Assembly: GCA_964347835.1 (NCBI GenBank)
Contig: CAYFZR010000015.1
Span: 1-18,446 of the forward strand
DNA from: CAYFZR01 sp964347835 [NCBI: uncultured archaeon]
GTDB taxonomy: Archaea; CAYFZR01
Reading direction: 5' to 3'
Length of the DNA stretch: 18,446 nucleotides
Position numbers and translations under genes: made by a program. This document shows, in pieces, positions 1-6,560 of this stretch. How positions within the stretch are numbered: the first letter of the stretch is position 1; every line of letters starts with the position of its first letter. The notes under the pieces were generated by a model. That model saw nothing but the letters and a program-made list of their open reading frames with translations, searched no databases and was not told where the DNA came from.

Positions 1-990
1 TACGTGGTAAAACTCGCAGGAGTGTCTGAAGACGCCGGAACAGCAGGAGCAGCAGAGATAGAGATAATTAGAGACGGTGTAGTGGTAGATAAAGACGTAT
101 TGGAATGGCCCTGTGACGAAAGAGAGGGCATGGACTACGGAGACATATACGTAGAGCCCACAGATCTCTTCGTAGGAGACTGTGCCGAGGCCTGTCAGGC
201 AAAGATAAGAATAGTGACGAACCTCATGACCTTGGAAAATGGAAAAGACTTCCCACTGGATGACGACTTCAGGGTTTACATGGATCCGGCCAAGTTTGAT
301 ATTGTGGAGCCCGGTAATTTCCCCGACGGGGTGCGCCTTAACTTATCTTTTTGGTGTCCTGAACTATTCCCGTGGCATATGGAGTCAAGCAACATCTTGA
401 TGATATCTCTCAGACACAATTTGGACGACTACGACGTAGATGAAGGCGCAGAGGTAGACTGGCTTAACAGTTACTTTACCATTGTAAGAGATGATGATGA
501 CGAGAATGATGACGCCGGTGCATTAGACAACGACGAAGAAGAGTGGGAATGGTGGGCCAGGATGGTCATAGAGAGAGACGTTACCTTAGGTGTGCCGGGC
601 AACACCATAGACTTGCCTTCCTCAGAATCAATTGCCAACGTTGATATGGAGGTAACAGAGATAGATGAGGGTGAAGTCAAAGGAGTCGACGTAGCATCGA
701 AGGTTGGCGTAACCTCGCCCATAACAAAACTAGACAGAGACGTTACTGCGACGGACAAGGCTCAATTCAACCTTATCTGCGTTGGAGGTCCAGCAGTAAA
801 CAGCGTAGTAAATCAGATAGAAGACCAACTGAGCATACCCATAACCGCCACATCTCCAGGGGCAGGAAAAGGAGCGGTACAAGTAGTAGTCGACCCATGG
901 GGAACCGGAAAAGACGCTTTGGTAGTAGCAGGAAGCGACAGAGAGGGAACACGAGCAGCATCTCTACAGTTGTTCCAGATGCTGGCTTAG
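1..990 (+). CDS. S-layer family protein, C-terminal part (5' end outside window)
   Basis: This is the 3' end of a surface protein. The frame is open from base 1, so the GTG at position 4 is probably internal; 329 residues are visible. The last ~100 residues match the C-terminal domain of archaeal S-layer proteins of the methanococcal type: a 'SPITKLD' segment, then 'LICVGGPAVNSVV', then 'ALVVAGSDREGTRAA' near the end, with no membrane anchor after it. The middle is very acidic, with runs of Asp/Glu around residues 160-180, as is common in cell-surface proteins. Expected role is as a structural surface-layer glycoprotein, secreted through an N-terminal signal that lies outside the window. The gene looks less AT-rich than most neighbours, as highly expressed genes often do. 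A strong terminator follows. Family assignment is by motif recognition only. Confidence 0.82.
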   Translation, partial: YVVKLAGVSEDAGTAGAAEIEIIRDGVVVDKDVLEWPCDEREGMDYGDIYVEPTDLFVGDCAEACQAKIRIVTNLMTLENGKDFPLDDDFRVYMDPAKFDIVEPGNFPDGVRLNLSFWCPELFPWHMESSNILMISLRHNLDDYDVDEGAEVDWLNSYFTIVRDDDDENDDAGALDNDEEEWEWWARMVIERDVTLGVPGNTIDLPSSESIANVDMEVTEIDEGEVKGVDVASKVGVTSPITKLDRDVTATDKAQFNLICVGGPAVNSVVNQIEDQLSIPITATSPGAGKGAVQVVVDPWGTGKDALVVAGSDREGTRAASLQLFQMLA

Positions 991-1023
991 AGAGGTAAAA
1001 CATCTCTCTCAATTTATTTTTTT
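989..1023 (+). terminator. Hairpin plus T-tract terminator of the S-layer gene
   Basis: An 8-bp stem (989-996 with 1002-1009, one G-U pair, 5-nt loop) begins in the stop codon of the S-layer gene. It is followed by an AT stretch ending in seven T residues (1017-1023). This fits transcription termination of a strongly expressed gene. Confidence 0.6.
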
Positions 1024-1055
1024 AACTCTAATTATCGAAACGAGTTTTGAAAACA

Positions 1056-1078
1056 TGACGCCTAACTCTTAGGCGTCA
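1056..1078 (-). terminator. Perfect 8-bp hairpin at the end of the DUF429 gene
   Basis: A perfect inverted repeat (1056-1063 with 1071-1078, 7-nt loop) contains the TGA stop of the minus-strand DUF429 gene. It is followed on that strand by a short TTTT run. It lies in the convergent gap with the S-layer gene and could terminate or insulate either transcript. The T-tract is weak, so termination is inferred. Confidence 0.45.
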
Positions 1079-1690
1079 AGAAACCTTAATCTCTTTTTTA
1101 GGCATAATCATTAAACCTTCTTTTGAATCGCCTAGAGCAATATAGTTATCTTCGACGAAAAACTTTCCAACCAAAGCAGAGGTAACAGCATCCAGTTCGT
1201 CATCAGTCATATTATTGTTCAAATCCTTTATTCCCATTCTTTCCAAACCTTTAGCCAATTTATCCAAACCTTTTCCTTTTCTTGGTATTTCTAAGATATC
1301 TTGAGCGCCTCCAGGATAAACTTCAATCACATCATAGCCTTTATCCTCTAGGATCTGTTTGAGTTTGATACCCCTTTCAGTTAACTTCCTCATTGGTCCT
1401 AAAGTGACTGGAAAAAACTTGATACCCATTTTTAACAGAGCTTTGTCACATTCTCTTAAATGTCCTCTACCGCGACACAAGCAGGTATCTTTTAAACAAC
1501 ATCTCCCATTTGGTAGAGATAATGGTGCATCTATTGCTACTACTTTTGGCCTAACTCTTTCAATTTCTTCTACAATTTCATCATCCTCGTAAAGCAAGAA
1601 AGCCTTGACTTCGATCGTTTTAGTATCGAGAATACAAAATCCACTGGGTCTTGTTTCAACCCCTGCTAAATCTATCCCAACTACTCGCAT
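1076..1690 (-). CDS. DUF429 family protein (RNase H-like fold predicted)
   Basis: This 204-residue protein is complete. It fits the DUF429 family, which is predicted to adopt an RNase H-like fold but has no established substrate that I know of. Visible motifs are an N-terminal 'GIDLAG' strand with Asp7, an 'AIDAPLSLP' motif with Asp54, a Cys-rich stretch (Cys64, 65, 70, 72, 81) ending in 'LRECD', 'FFPVTLGPMRKL' around residue 92, 'VIEVYPGG' around 121, and 'DDELDAVTSALVG' near residue 163. The acidic residues at these positions are the expected metal-binding set of the fold. The ATG start is preceded by a GTGAT Shine-Dalgarno match (1692-1698) and an AT-rich TATA-like stretch about 27 bases upstream. 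The gene converges on the S-layer gene. Family is fairly sure; biochemical role is unknown. Confidence 0.8.
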   Translation of the reverse strand: MRVVGIDLAGVETRPSGFCILDTKTIEVKAFLLYEDDEIVEEIERVRPKVVAIDAPLSLPNGRCCLKDTCLCRGRGHLRECDKALLKMGIKFFPVTLGPMRKLTERGIKLKQILEDKGYDVIEVYPGGAQDILEIPRKGKGLDKLAKGLERMGIKDLNNNMTDDELDAVTSALVGKFFVEDNYIALGDSKEGLMIMPKKEIKVS

Positions 1691-1754
1691 ATCATCACAG
1701 TGTAATTTTATTCCTTAATATTTCTATTAATCTGGTCCTTGGCATAAAACTCCA

Positions 1755-2156
1755 CTATATTATGGAAACAGGAATACTTTCGTTAAAGACGATAGTAGTC
1801 TCAAGATGAAACTTCTCATCGATGGGAATAGGGACTACCGTGTCTATCTTTACTGGAACGTCTACAGGAATATTCGCTTCTATCGGTATTACAACCTTAT
1901 AACTTCCAAAAGGAGTATTAAATGGAACCTCTGCCATTGTTTTTACCGGTACTGTGGTTTGTATATAGAAAGTCTCGTTAATCCTTACGTCCATCTCCTC
2001 TTGAATGGGAATCTCCAAATCAATTTCTATTGGTTTTTCAATCTTTACTGAAACATCTTTAAGTTTAAAAAAAGCAAATATGTCTATCAAGAACAGAGTA
2101 AATACCAGAAGATATAGTAAGGCAATGGAGAAAAGTAGCAATCTTCTTTCTCTCAT
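1755..2156 (-). CDS. Single-pass membrane protein with beta-rich periodic ectodomain
   Basis: I do not recognise a characterised family. The chosen start (ATG at 2156) gives 133 residues. It forms a 4-base ATGA overlap with the upstream gene and has an AAGGAGAT Shine-Dalgarno (about 2163-2170) at good spacing, so the longer 168-residue reading is not needed. Residues 1-5 are basic (MRERR), residues 6-30 form one hydrophobic helix, and the rest alternates short hydrophobic strands with Pro and Thr: 'KPIEIDLEIPI', 'TTVPVKTMAEVPF', 'VVIPIEANIPVDVPVKI', 'TVVPIPI', 'NESIPVSII'. This periodic Ile/Val-Pro pattern suggests a membrane-anchored, extracytoplasmic beta-rich repeat domain. It is co-transcribed and probably translationally coupled with the gene upstream. 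Function is unknown. Confidence 0.7.
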   Translation of the reverse strand: MRERRLLLFSIALLYLLVFTLFLIDIFAFFKLKDVSVKIEKPIEIDLEIPIQEEMDVRINETFYIQTTVPVKTMAEVPFNTPFGSYKVVIPIEANIPVDVPVKIDTVVPIPIDEKFHLETTIVFNESIPVSII

Positions 2157-2401
2157 TTGAACATCTCCTTTTGAACTATCTTTAATCCTTGCTTTTTCTC
2201 TACGAAATCCGATATCAATTTTTCTATCTCTAAATGCTCTTTTATATCTGGGTTTATCCAATAAATAAAAATCTCATCCCAAAATTTCTCAATATACGCA
2301 CAAAATCTTCCTTTTTTCTTCACAACTATGCTTGGACAGTGAAATTCTATATTGTAATCACTCTTTTCTCTCATATACTCGATGAGGTTTATTATGGACA
2401 T
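2153..2401 (-). CDS. Hypothetical small soluble protein (82 aa)
   Basis: I do not recognise this protein. It has 82 residues and no membrane segment or signal peptide. It starts 'MSIINLIEYM', has a short beta-like segment 'CPSIVVKKKGRFCAYIE' with two Cys, an aromatic-rich part 'FWDEIFIYWINPDI', and a helical Glu/Lys-rich C terminus. Its stop overlaps the start of the following membrane-protein gene by ATGA, which supports it as a real first gene of a two-gene unit. No Shine-Dalgarno precedes the ATG. An AT element about 25 bases upstream (2422-2429) suggests a leaderless transcript. An alternative start is Met10. The gene is divergent from rtcA across a 51-bp gap. Confidence 0.6.
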   Translation of the reverse strand: MSIINLIEYMREKSDYNIEFHCPSIVVKKKGRFCAYIEKFWDEIFIYWINPDIKEHLEIEKLISDFVEKKQGLKIVQKEMFK

Positions 2402-2421
2402 GAAGGAACTTTATCTAAACC

Positions 2422-2429
2422 AATAAATA
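2422..2429. promoter_or_regulatory. Central TATA-like element between divergent starts
   Basis: The sequence AATAAATA lies almost exactly midway between the ATG of rtcA (2453) and the ATG of the minus-strand 82-residue gene (2401), about 25 bases from each. Neither gene has a clear Shine-Dalgarno, and this spacing is what a leaderless archaeal transcript would need. Whether one box serves both directions is inference. Confidence 0.5.
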
Positions 2430-2452
2430 CCCTTGCATTCAAACATGTTTAC

Positions 2453-3499
2453 ATGATTGATATTGACGGATCCTTTGGAGAGGGCGGAGGACAGATCCTA
2501 AGAACAGCCTTAGCCTTAGGAGGAGTCACCCAGAAATCTTTTAAAATTTACAATATTCGCTCTAAACGTCCGAATCCGGGCTTAGCACCCCAACATTTGC
2601 ATGCAATAAAGTCTGTTGCCAATATATGTGATGCAAAAGTAACCGACTTAAAAATAGGATCCCAAAAAATAATTTTTGAACCTAAGAAGATAAAAGGAGG
2701 AAGTATGGTAATAGATGTTGGGACAGCCGGTAGCATTACCTTAATTTTGCAGGCATTGTTGCCTGTTCTTTCTTTTGCAGAGGAAGATTCAAATGTTAAA
2801 CTTGTAGGGGGAACGGATGTTCAATGGTCACCACCGATAGATTATTTCAATAACGTCACCCTTCGTGCCCTATCATTGATGGGTATTCGTTGTAAAATTA
2901 AATTAATAAGAAGAGGACACTATCCAAAAGGAGGAGGAATTGTAAACGCTCATATAGAACCATTTAGTAGATTGAACAAAATTGAAGCCTTGGATCACGA
3001 ATTCAATAAGATTAAAGGCATCTCACATTGTTTAAAATTGCCAAAACATGTTTCTGATAGACAGGCTGACTCGGCAGAAAAATTTCTAAGAGACCGCGGA
3101 ATCCCATGCGAGGTTGAAAGAGAATTCCATGGTTCAAGAGATCCTAATATCTCAGCGGGTAGCGGGATTGTATTGTGGAACGATTCAAATGAAATTTTTT
3201 TAGGATCTAGTTGTTTAGGTAAAAAAGGTGTTCCGGCAGAAAAAATTGGAAGTGATGCCTCTAGTAAAATATTTGATATGATAAAATCTAAGTCAGGAAC
3301 GGATTCTTATCTTGCAGACCAAGTAATTCCTTACATGGCTTTAGCCAAAGGAAAATCAAAAATAAGTACCTTCAGGCTTTCAAAACACGCTTGGACAAAT
3401 ATTTACATCACCGAAAGATTTTTGGATTGTAGATTCGAGGTTGATGGTGGGTTGGATAAATTCTCCACTATAGCAGTGGATGGTGTAGGTCTTGAATGA
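2453..3499 (+). CDS. rtcA: RNA 3'-terminal phosphate cyclase
   Basis: RtcA converts RNA 3'-phosphate ends to 2',3'-cyclic phosphates through an AMP-enzyme intermediate. The 348-residue protein matches the usual family length (~340). Diagnostic parts are the N-terminal 'IDGSFGEGGGQILRTALAL', 'IRSKRPNPGLAPQHL' around residue 35, 'GTAGSITLILQ' near 90, 'GTDVQWSPPIDYF' near 120, 'HYPKGGG' near 160, and 'ADQVIPYMALA...FRLSKHAWTNI' near the C terminus. His312 in 'LSKHAWTN' is at the position expected for the catalytic adenylated His. The ATG at 2453 is chosen because the family motif begins at once and a TATA-like element sits about 25 bases upstream; the reading frame is open further upstream, but that would add 73 unrelated residues. 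It overlaps the next gene by 8 bases, so the two are likely co-expressed. Confidence 0.95.
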   Translation: MIDIDGSFGEGGGQILRTALALGGVTQKSFKIYNIRSKRPNPGLAPQHLHAIKSVANICDAKVTDLKIGSQKIIFEPKKIKGGSMVIDVGTAGSITLILQALLPVLSFAEEDSNVKLVGGTDVQWSPPIDYFNNVTLRALSLMGIRCKIKLIRRGHYPKGGGIVNAHIEPFSRLNKIEALDHEFNKIKGISHCLKLPKHVSDRQADSAEKFLRDRGIPCEVEREFHGSRDPNISAGSGIVLWNDSNEIFLGSSCLGKKGVPAEKIGSDASSKIFDMIKSKSGTDSYLADQVIPYMALAKGKSKISTFRLSKHAWTNIYITERFLDCRFEVDGGLDKFSTIAVDGVGLE

Positions 3500-3788
3500 T
3501 ATTTATACATACCTGCTTATTTTGTTGATAATGCTGATCATTTTCCAGATGGTTCTTATACTCAAAGTCAGGGGCCTAGAAATTGAAATGCAGAAAATAT
3601 CTTTGGATGAAGAAAAAATATTCAAAGACCATCTGCCAAGACTTTTGGAAGAAATTGAGAGGGATGCTGATCAAATACATTCTCTCTATCTAAAGGGTCA
3701 GATATCAGATACTGAATATAAATCTGCTCACCGAGAACTTTTAGACCTCCTAGAGAAAATAAAAGAAAAATATGGATATAAAAAATGA
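3492..3788 (+). CDS. Small membrane protein with coiled coil and SHOCT-like tail
   Basis: This 98-residue protein starts at TTG 3492, overlapping the end of rtcA by 8 bases; no in-frame ATG exists before the membrane segment. Residues 6-27 form one hydrophobic helix. Residues 28-60 are charged and probably coiled coil. The C terminus ('SLYLKGQISDTEYKSAHRELLDLL') has the short two-helix look of a SHOCT domain, often found at the ends of oligomeric or membrane proteins. The N terminus is probably outside and the tail in the cytoplasm. Function is unknown and the link to RNA repair by RtcA is positional only. It converges on the NOG1-like gene with a 4-base gap. Confidence 0.68.
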   Translation: MNDIYTYLLILLIMLIIFQMVLILKVRGLEIEMQKISLDEEKIFKDHLPRLLEEIERDADQIHSLYLKGQISDTEYKSAHRELLDLLEKIKEKYGYKK

Positions 3789-3792
3789 CAAT

Positions 3793-4734
3793 TTAAATAT
3801 TATCCAGTATTTTCCCCACCAAATATCCTATGTTAGTCCCATACTTTGCGCTTATGGGTAGGAAATCAGCTATTGTTTCATCTACAATATCGCATTTATT
3901 GGCTACCTTTATAATCTTCAGATCGAATGTTTTTATTATTTCCTCTAAAAGATTTAACTGTTCTTCTAAAATATAGCCGCAAATCTCAGTGGGGTCTATC
4001 ATGAATATAATCAAATCTGCTAAATGTTTCAGTGCGATTATTGCTTGAATCTCAATTTTATTACGCTTTTCCATGGATCTATCTAGCAGGCCAGGAGTAT
4101 CGATTATCTGAATTCGCTCATTATTTTTTTTAATGAGTCCTACCATTATACCTTTTGTCGTAAACGGATAAGTCTTTATCTCAGGTCTTGCAGTACTTAC
4201 TGCACGAATGAGGGTCGATTTTCCTACATTCGGCGGACCGGCAACTACGACCGTTGGGATGGAAGAATCTATCTGGGGAATTTTCCTTAGTTTTCTTGTA
4301 CTTTCAAGTAGAAAATCTAAATCATCAGAAATCTGTTTCATAACGGAAGAATACCTACCAAAAGCGCTTCTCTTTACCATTACAGGATCCTTTTCTCTCC
4401 TTATCTCGCTAAGAGACTCCTTTTTAATCGAGGCTATCGTATTTTTAGCCCAGTTTAAAGCACCCAAAGATTTCTTCAGTTTATTCTTGTCGACTAACAC
4501 GTCTAAAAGTTCTAAATAAAAAATTGGGAGTTCATCGATATTTGGATAAGAATTTACGATGTAAGAAAGGCTATCCTCTAATATCTGGGCCGATATTTTT
4601 ATTTTTTGTATTTCTTTCGTTTTTTTGGTCAACTTGATCGTTCTTTTCTTCGAAACCGTAACCTTAGATGCCCTTCTAAATGCTTTATCCACCATTTCAT
4701 CCGCGGTTATCACGTTTGGTAAGGATCGGAACAT
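3793..4734 (-). CDS. NOG1-like GTP-binding protein
   Basis: This is a 313-residue TRAFAC-class GTPase of the NOG1/Obg group, whose members act in large ribosomal subunit assembly. Residues 1-155 are an all-helical, Lys-rich domain characteristic of NOG1. The G domain follows: G1 'GPPNVGKST' (166-174), a G2 threonine in 'YPFTTKG' (189-195), G3 'DTPG' (212-215), G4 'NKCD' (279-282) and a G5 'ISA' (294-296). Archaeal NOG1 proteins are about this size and lack the long eukaryotic C-terminal extension. Start is ATG 4734: no Shine-Dalgarno is seen, but TATTTAA (minus strand, 4758-4764) is about 27 bases upstream, so the mRNA is probably leaderless. The gene is divergent from the HTH-CBS regulator and shares a palindrome-bearing control region with it. 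Confidence 0.92.
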   Translation of the reverse strand: MFRSLPNVITADEMVDKAFRRASKVTVSKKRTIKLTKKTKEIQKIKISAQILEDSLSYIVNSYPNIDELPIFYLELLDVLVDKNKLKKSLGALNWAKNTIASIKKESLSEIRREKDPVMVKRSAFGRYSSVMKQISDDLDFLLESTRKLRKIPQIDSSIPTVVVAGPPNVGKSTLIRAVSTARPEIKTYPFTTKGIMVGLIKKNNERIQIIDTPGLLDRSMEKRNKIEIQAIIALKHLADLIIFMIDPTEICGYILEEQLNLLEEIIKTFDLKIIKVANKCDIVDETIADFLPISAKYGTNIGYLVGKILDNI

Positions 4735-4736
4735 GT

Positions 4737-4747
4737 ATAATGATTAT
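4737..4747. promoter_or_regulatory. Palindromic operator candidate, copy 1
   Basis: The 11-base palindrome ATAATGATTAT sits 2 bases upstream of the NOG1-like gene's ATG, on its predicted transcription start. Copy 2 (4792-4802) is the same site read on the other strand. The pair flanks the divergent promoters, as an operator pair would. Confidence 0.45.
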
Positions 4748-4791
4748 CTATTCTCAGTTAAATACTCAACCATAAAGCATATCTATAATAA

Positions 4792-4802
4792 ATAATCATT
4801 AT
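4792..4802. promoter_or_regulatory. Palindromic operator candidate, copy 2
   Basis: ATAATCATTAT, the exact reverse complement of copy 1 (itself a palindrome around one central base), extends to a 13-base perfect inverted repeat at 4791-4803. It is next to the AT-rich promoter (CTATAATAAATA, 4783-4794) of the HTH-CBS regulator, 36-46 bases before its start codon. Binding by the regulator itself is inference. Confidence 0.45.
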
Positions 4803-4837
4803 TGTTAGTAACTATTTTTCAACGGAGGGTAAAAAAT

Positions 4838-5719
4838 TTGTCAGTAGAGTTAACCTCTGTACAGAGAGAGATTCTCTTAGCGTTAATAGACCTTTACCGC
4901 AGGAAAAAAAGCACATCGGTAAAGGGAAAAGACATCGCTGGTTTGACGGACAAAAATCCCGGGACCATAAGAAATCAGATGCAATCATTAAGGGCATTGG
5001 GGCTAGTAGAAGGCGTTCCCGGACCTAAAGGAGGATATAGACCTACAAGCAGGGCATATGATGCATTAAATATTTGTCTGATTGAAAAAGAGGTACCAGT
5101 CCCAATATCTGTTGAAGGGATACCCTTTGCGGATATTACCGTTACGGAGATAGACCTTACAGGTGTTCCACATCCAGAGGAGTGCAAAGCTGAAGTGTAC
5201 CTCATAGGAGATATAAAACCCATTCATATAGGCGAAAGAATAATTATTGGACCTACTCCCGCCAATAAAATGAGGATCCATGGCACTGTTATTGGAAGAG
5301 ACGATACAGAGAACGCATTACTAATAGACATTGATTGGATATCCAGCATCCCTACAATCAAGGTAGAAGAAATAATTGAAAAAGAAGTGGCGGTATTAAA
5401 GCCAACCGATTCGATAGAATATGCTATCAACTTGTTTATTAAAATTAAGGCGCATGTATTACCGGTAGTGAAAAATGGCAAGATTATGGGTGTTGTTAGA
5501 ATTGAAGAGGTACTTGAAAAGTTTCCTGAGAAATATGAGGTCGTGGACAAAATTTTAATGCCCTTGGTGCCGAGCGTTCCGGGAGGAACATTACTTCCAG
5601 ACGCTATGACTGCGTTGTTTAACCAAAAAGCAGATTTTCTCTTTGTATTGGATGAAAAAGATAATTTTAAAGGCTTTTTGAGATTGTGGGATCTTCTAAA
5701 AACTATTGTTAGCGAATGA
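4838..5719 (+). CDS. HTH-CBS transcriptional regulator (COG2524-like)
   Basis: This 293-residue protein has an N-terminal winged helix (about 1-75; 'VQREILLALIDLY', 'GKDIAGLTDKNPGTIRNQM', 'LGLVEGVPGPKGGY'), a beta-rich middle domain (about 90-170; 'EVYLIGDIKPIHIGERI') and two C-terminal CBS domains (about 175-290), which bind adenosyl ligands in many proteins. It resembles archaeal predicted regulators of the COG2524 type. I chose TTG 4838 because GGAGG (4824-4828) lies nine bases upstream; the frame is open to a TTG at 4802, but that would put the Shine-Dalgarno inside the gene. Its target is unknown. Candidates are its own divergent promoter, which holds two palindromes, and the electron-transfer operon downstream. 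A T-rich stretch (about 5771-5790) may end the transcript. Confidence 0.82.
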   Translation: MSVELTSVQREILLALIDLYRRKKSTSVKGKDIAGLTDKNPGTIRNQMQSLRALGLVEGVPGPKGGYRPTSRAYDALNICLIEKEVPVPISVEGIPFADITVTEIDLTGVPHPEECKAEVYLIGDIKPIHIGERIIIGPTPANKMRIHGTVIGRDDTENALLIDIDWISSIPTIKVEEIIEKEVAVLKPTDSIEYAINLFIKIKAHVLPVVKNGKIMGVVRIEEVLEKFPEKYEVVDKILMPLVPSVPGGTLLPDAMTALFNQKADFLFVLDEKDNFKGFLRLWDLLKTIVSE

Positions 5720-5975
5720 TCTTTTATCGGATATATAGAAGTACTCTCGATAGAATGCCGGGTTAATTAATCTCTTTTATCTTATCTTTTAAAATTTATT
5801 TACCATTTAATTTAGATAGAAAATAGTAAAAATTTTCAGTTCTCTTGTTTAGGAAGATACAATCTGTTTTTCTACTTTCTAATTTATTTTTCATCATTAC
5901 GAATAAATTAACAGAACCCAAAGTCGAAACGTATATATATGTAGTCTCTTTTGAAAGTTTATCAAAGGTGGCTTC
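5720..5975 (+). promoter_or_regulatory. AT-rich intergenic region with BRE/TATA promoter of the electron-transfer operon
   Basis: This 256-base gap has no supported gene. Its first part holds T-rich runs (around 5771-5790) that may terminate the regulator transcript. Near the right end, CGAAAC (5925-5930) directly precedes GTATATATAT (5931-5940), a very good archaeal BRE plus TATA pair. Transcription should begin near 5960, leaving a leader of about 15 bases with AAGGTGG (about 5964-5970) before the ATG at 5976. The remaining ~180 bases are AT-rich without a clear operator, and have room for regulator binding. Confidence 0.7.
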
Positions 5976-6290
5976 ATGAGGAGGATGCTAGTTATAACCA
6001 TTTTCATTCTTTCATTAGTGAGTATCTCTCAGGCCAAGCCTGAGTACGCAGATGAAACTGGCAGAGATTGCGTCTTCTGCCATGATGTAAGTCCTCCAGC
6101 CTTGAATGATCTAGGCATGTATTATGCACAACATCGAACATTCGTTGGCTATCATCCTCAGGAAGAACCTCCTGTTGAAGAGCCTGAAGAACCAAATATT
6201 GGCGTAAAACTGAATCAGTGGGACATGGGTGTAATAGCCTTTGTAACGCTTTTCGTGGTGCTATTGATAATATTAGTATTTAAGTTATAG
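5976..6290 (+). CDS. Membrane-anchored monohaem cytochrome c
   Basis: This 104-residue exported haem protein is the first gene of the electron-transfer operon. Residues 1-20 are a signal peptide ending 'SISQA'. One haem c motif, 'CVFCH' (Cys32, Cys35, His36), is followed by a small domain with Met48 and His53 as possible distal ligands. Residues 62-73 are a Pro/Glu linker and residues 85-102 a C-terminal membrane anchor. The haem would face the outside of the cytoplasmic membrane. In b6f/bc1 complexes a c-type cytochrome accepts electrons from a Rieske protein; no Rieske gene lies here, so this protein may be the direct external acceptor of the complex. The start is ATG 5976 with AAGGTGG upstream; a second ATG at 5985 is too close to its own purine run. 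Exact family is not recognised. Confidence 0.8.
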   Translation: MRRMLVITIFILSLVSISQAKPEYADETGRDCVFCHDVSPPALNDLGMYYAQHRTFVGYHPQEEPPVEEPEEPNIGVKLNQWDMGVIAFVTLFVVLLIILVFKL

Positions 6291-6298
6291 GTGATTGG

Positions 6299-6559
6299 AT
6301 GGAGAGTGCAGATTTGTCCATTGCATTCGTAGGTGCGATAACCATACTTGCAGGATTTATAGCTCTAATCTCTCTTCTCATCCTTGGTATGATCTTATTT
6401 GGGCCTGAAAAACTCGGAGGGAATCTTATTAAGGCTCTTTTAGGTGAAAAAACCGATGTAATTGGCTTCTTAATCGGAATATGCAGTCTTACGCTTGCTA
6501 TGATCTTCGCTTTGATAAGAAAAAAATTCATGCCGATAGAGGAAGTTTCAGTGGATTAA
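6299..6559 (+). CDS. Small two-helix membrane protein of the cytochrome b operon
   Basis: This 86-residue protein has two hydrophobic segments (about 9-34 and 53-72) joined by a polar loop 'FGPEKLGGNLIKALLGEKTD'. It has no Cys and no haem motif. The ATG at 6299 is preceded by AGGTGAT, only 8 bases after the monohaem gene. Its stop is one base before the cytochrome b start, so the three are probably translated together. It may be a structural subunit, like the small single-helix subunits of b6f complexes, but it is not recognisable as any of them. Function is inferred only from position. Confidence 0.7.
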   Translation: MESADLSIAFVGAITILAGFIALISLLILGMILFGPEKLGGNLIKALLGEKTDVIGFLIGICSLTLAMIFALIRKKFMPIEEVSVD

Positions 6560-6560
6560 A

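Noticed and set aside
471-758. Ser/Thr-rich minus-strand open frame inside the S-layer gene
   Set aside because: It is the antisense of Asp/Glu-rich codons; composition is explained by the real gene on the other strand.
1755-2261. 168-residue version of the anchored beta-rich protein starting at 2261
   Set aside because: The extra 35 residues are an out-of-frame reading of the upstream gene; ATGA overlap and AAGGAGAT support the start at 2156.
2234-2452. N-terminal extension of rtcA by 73 residues
   Set aside because: It is antisense to the 82-residue gene, and the family's own N terminus begins at the ATG at 2453.
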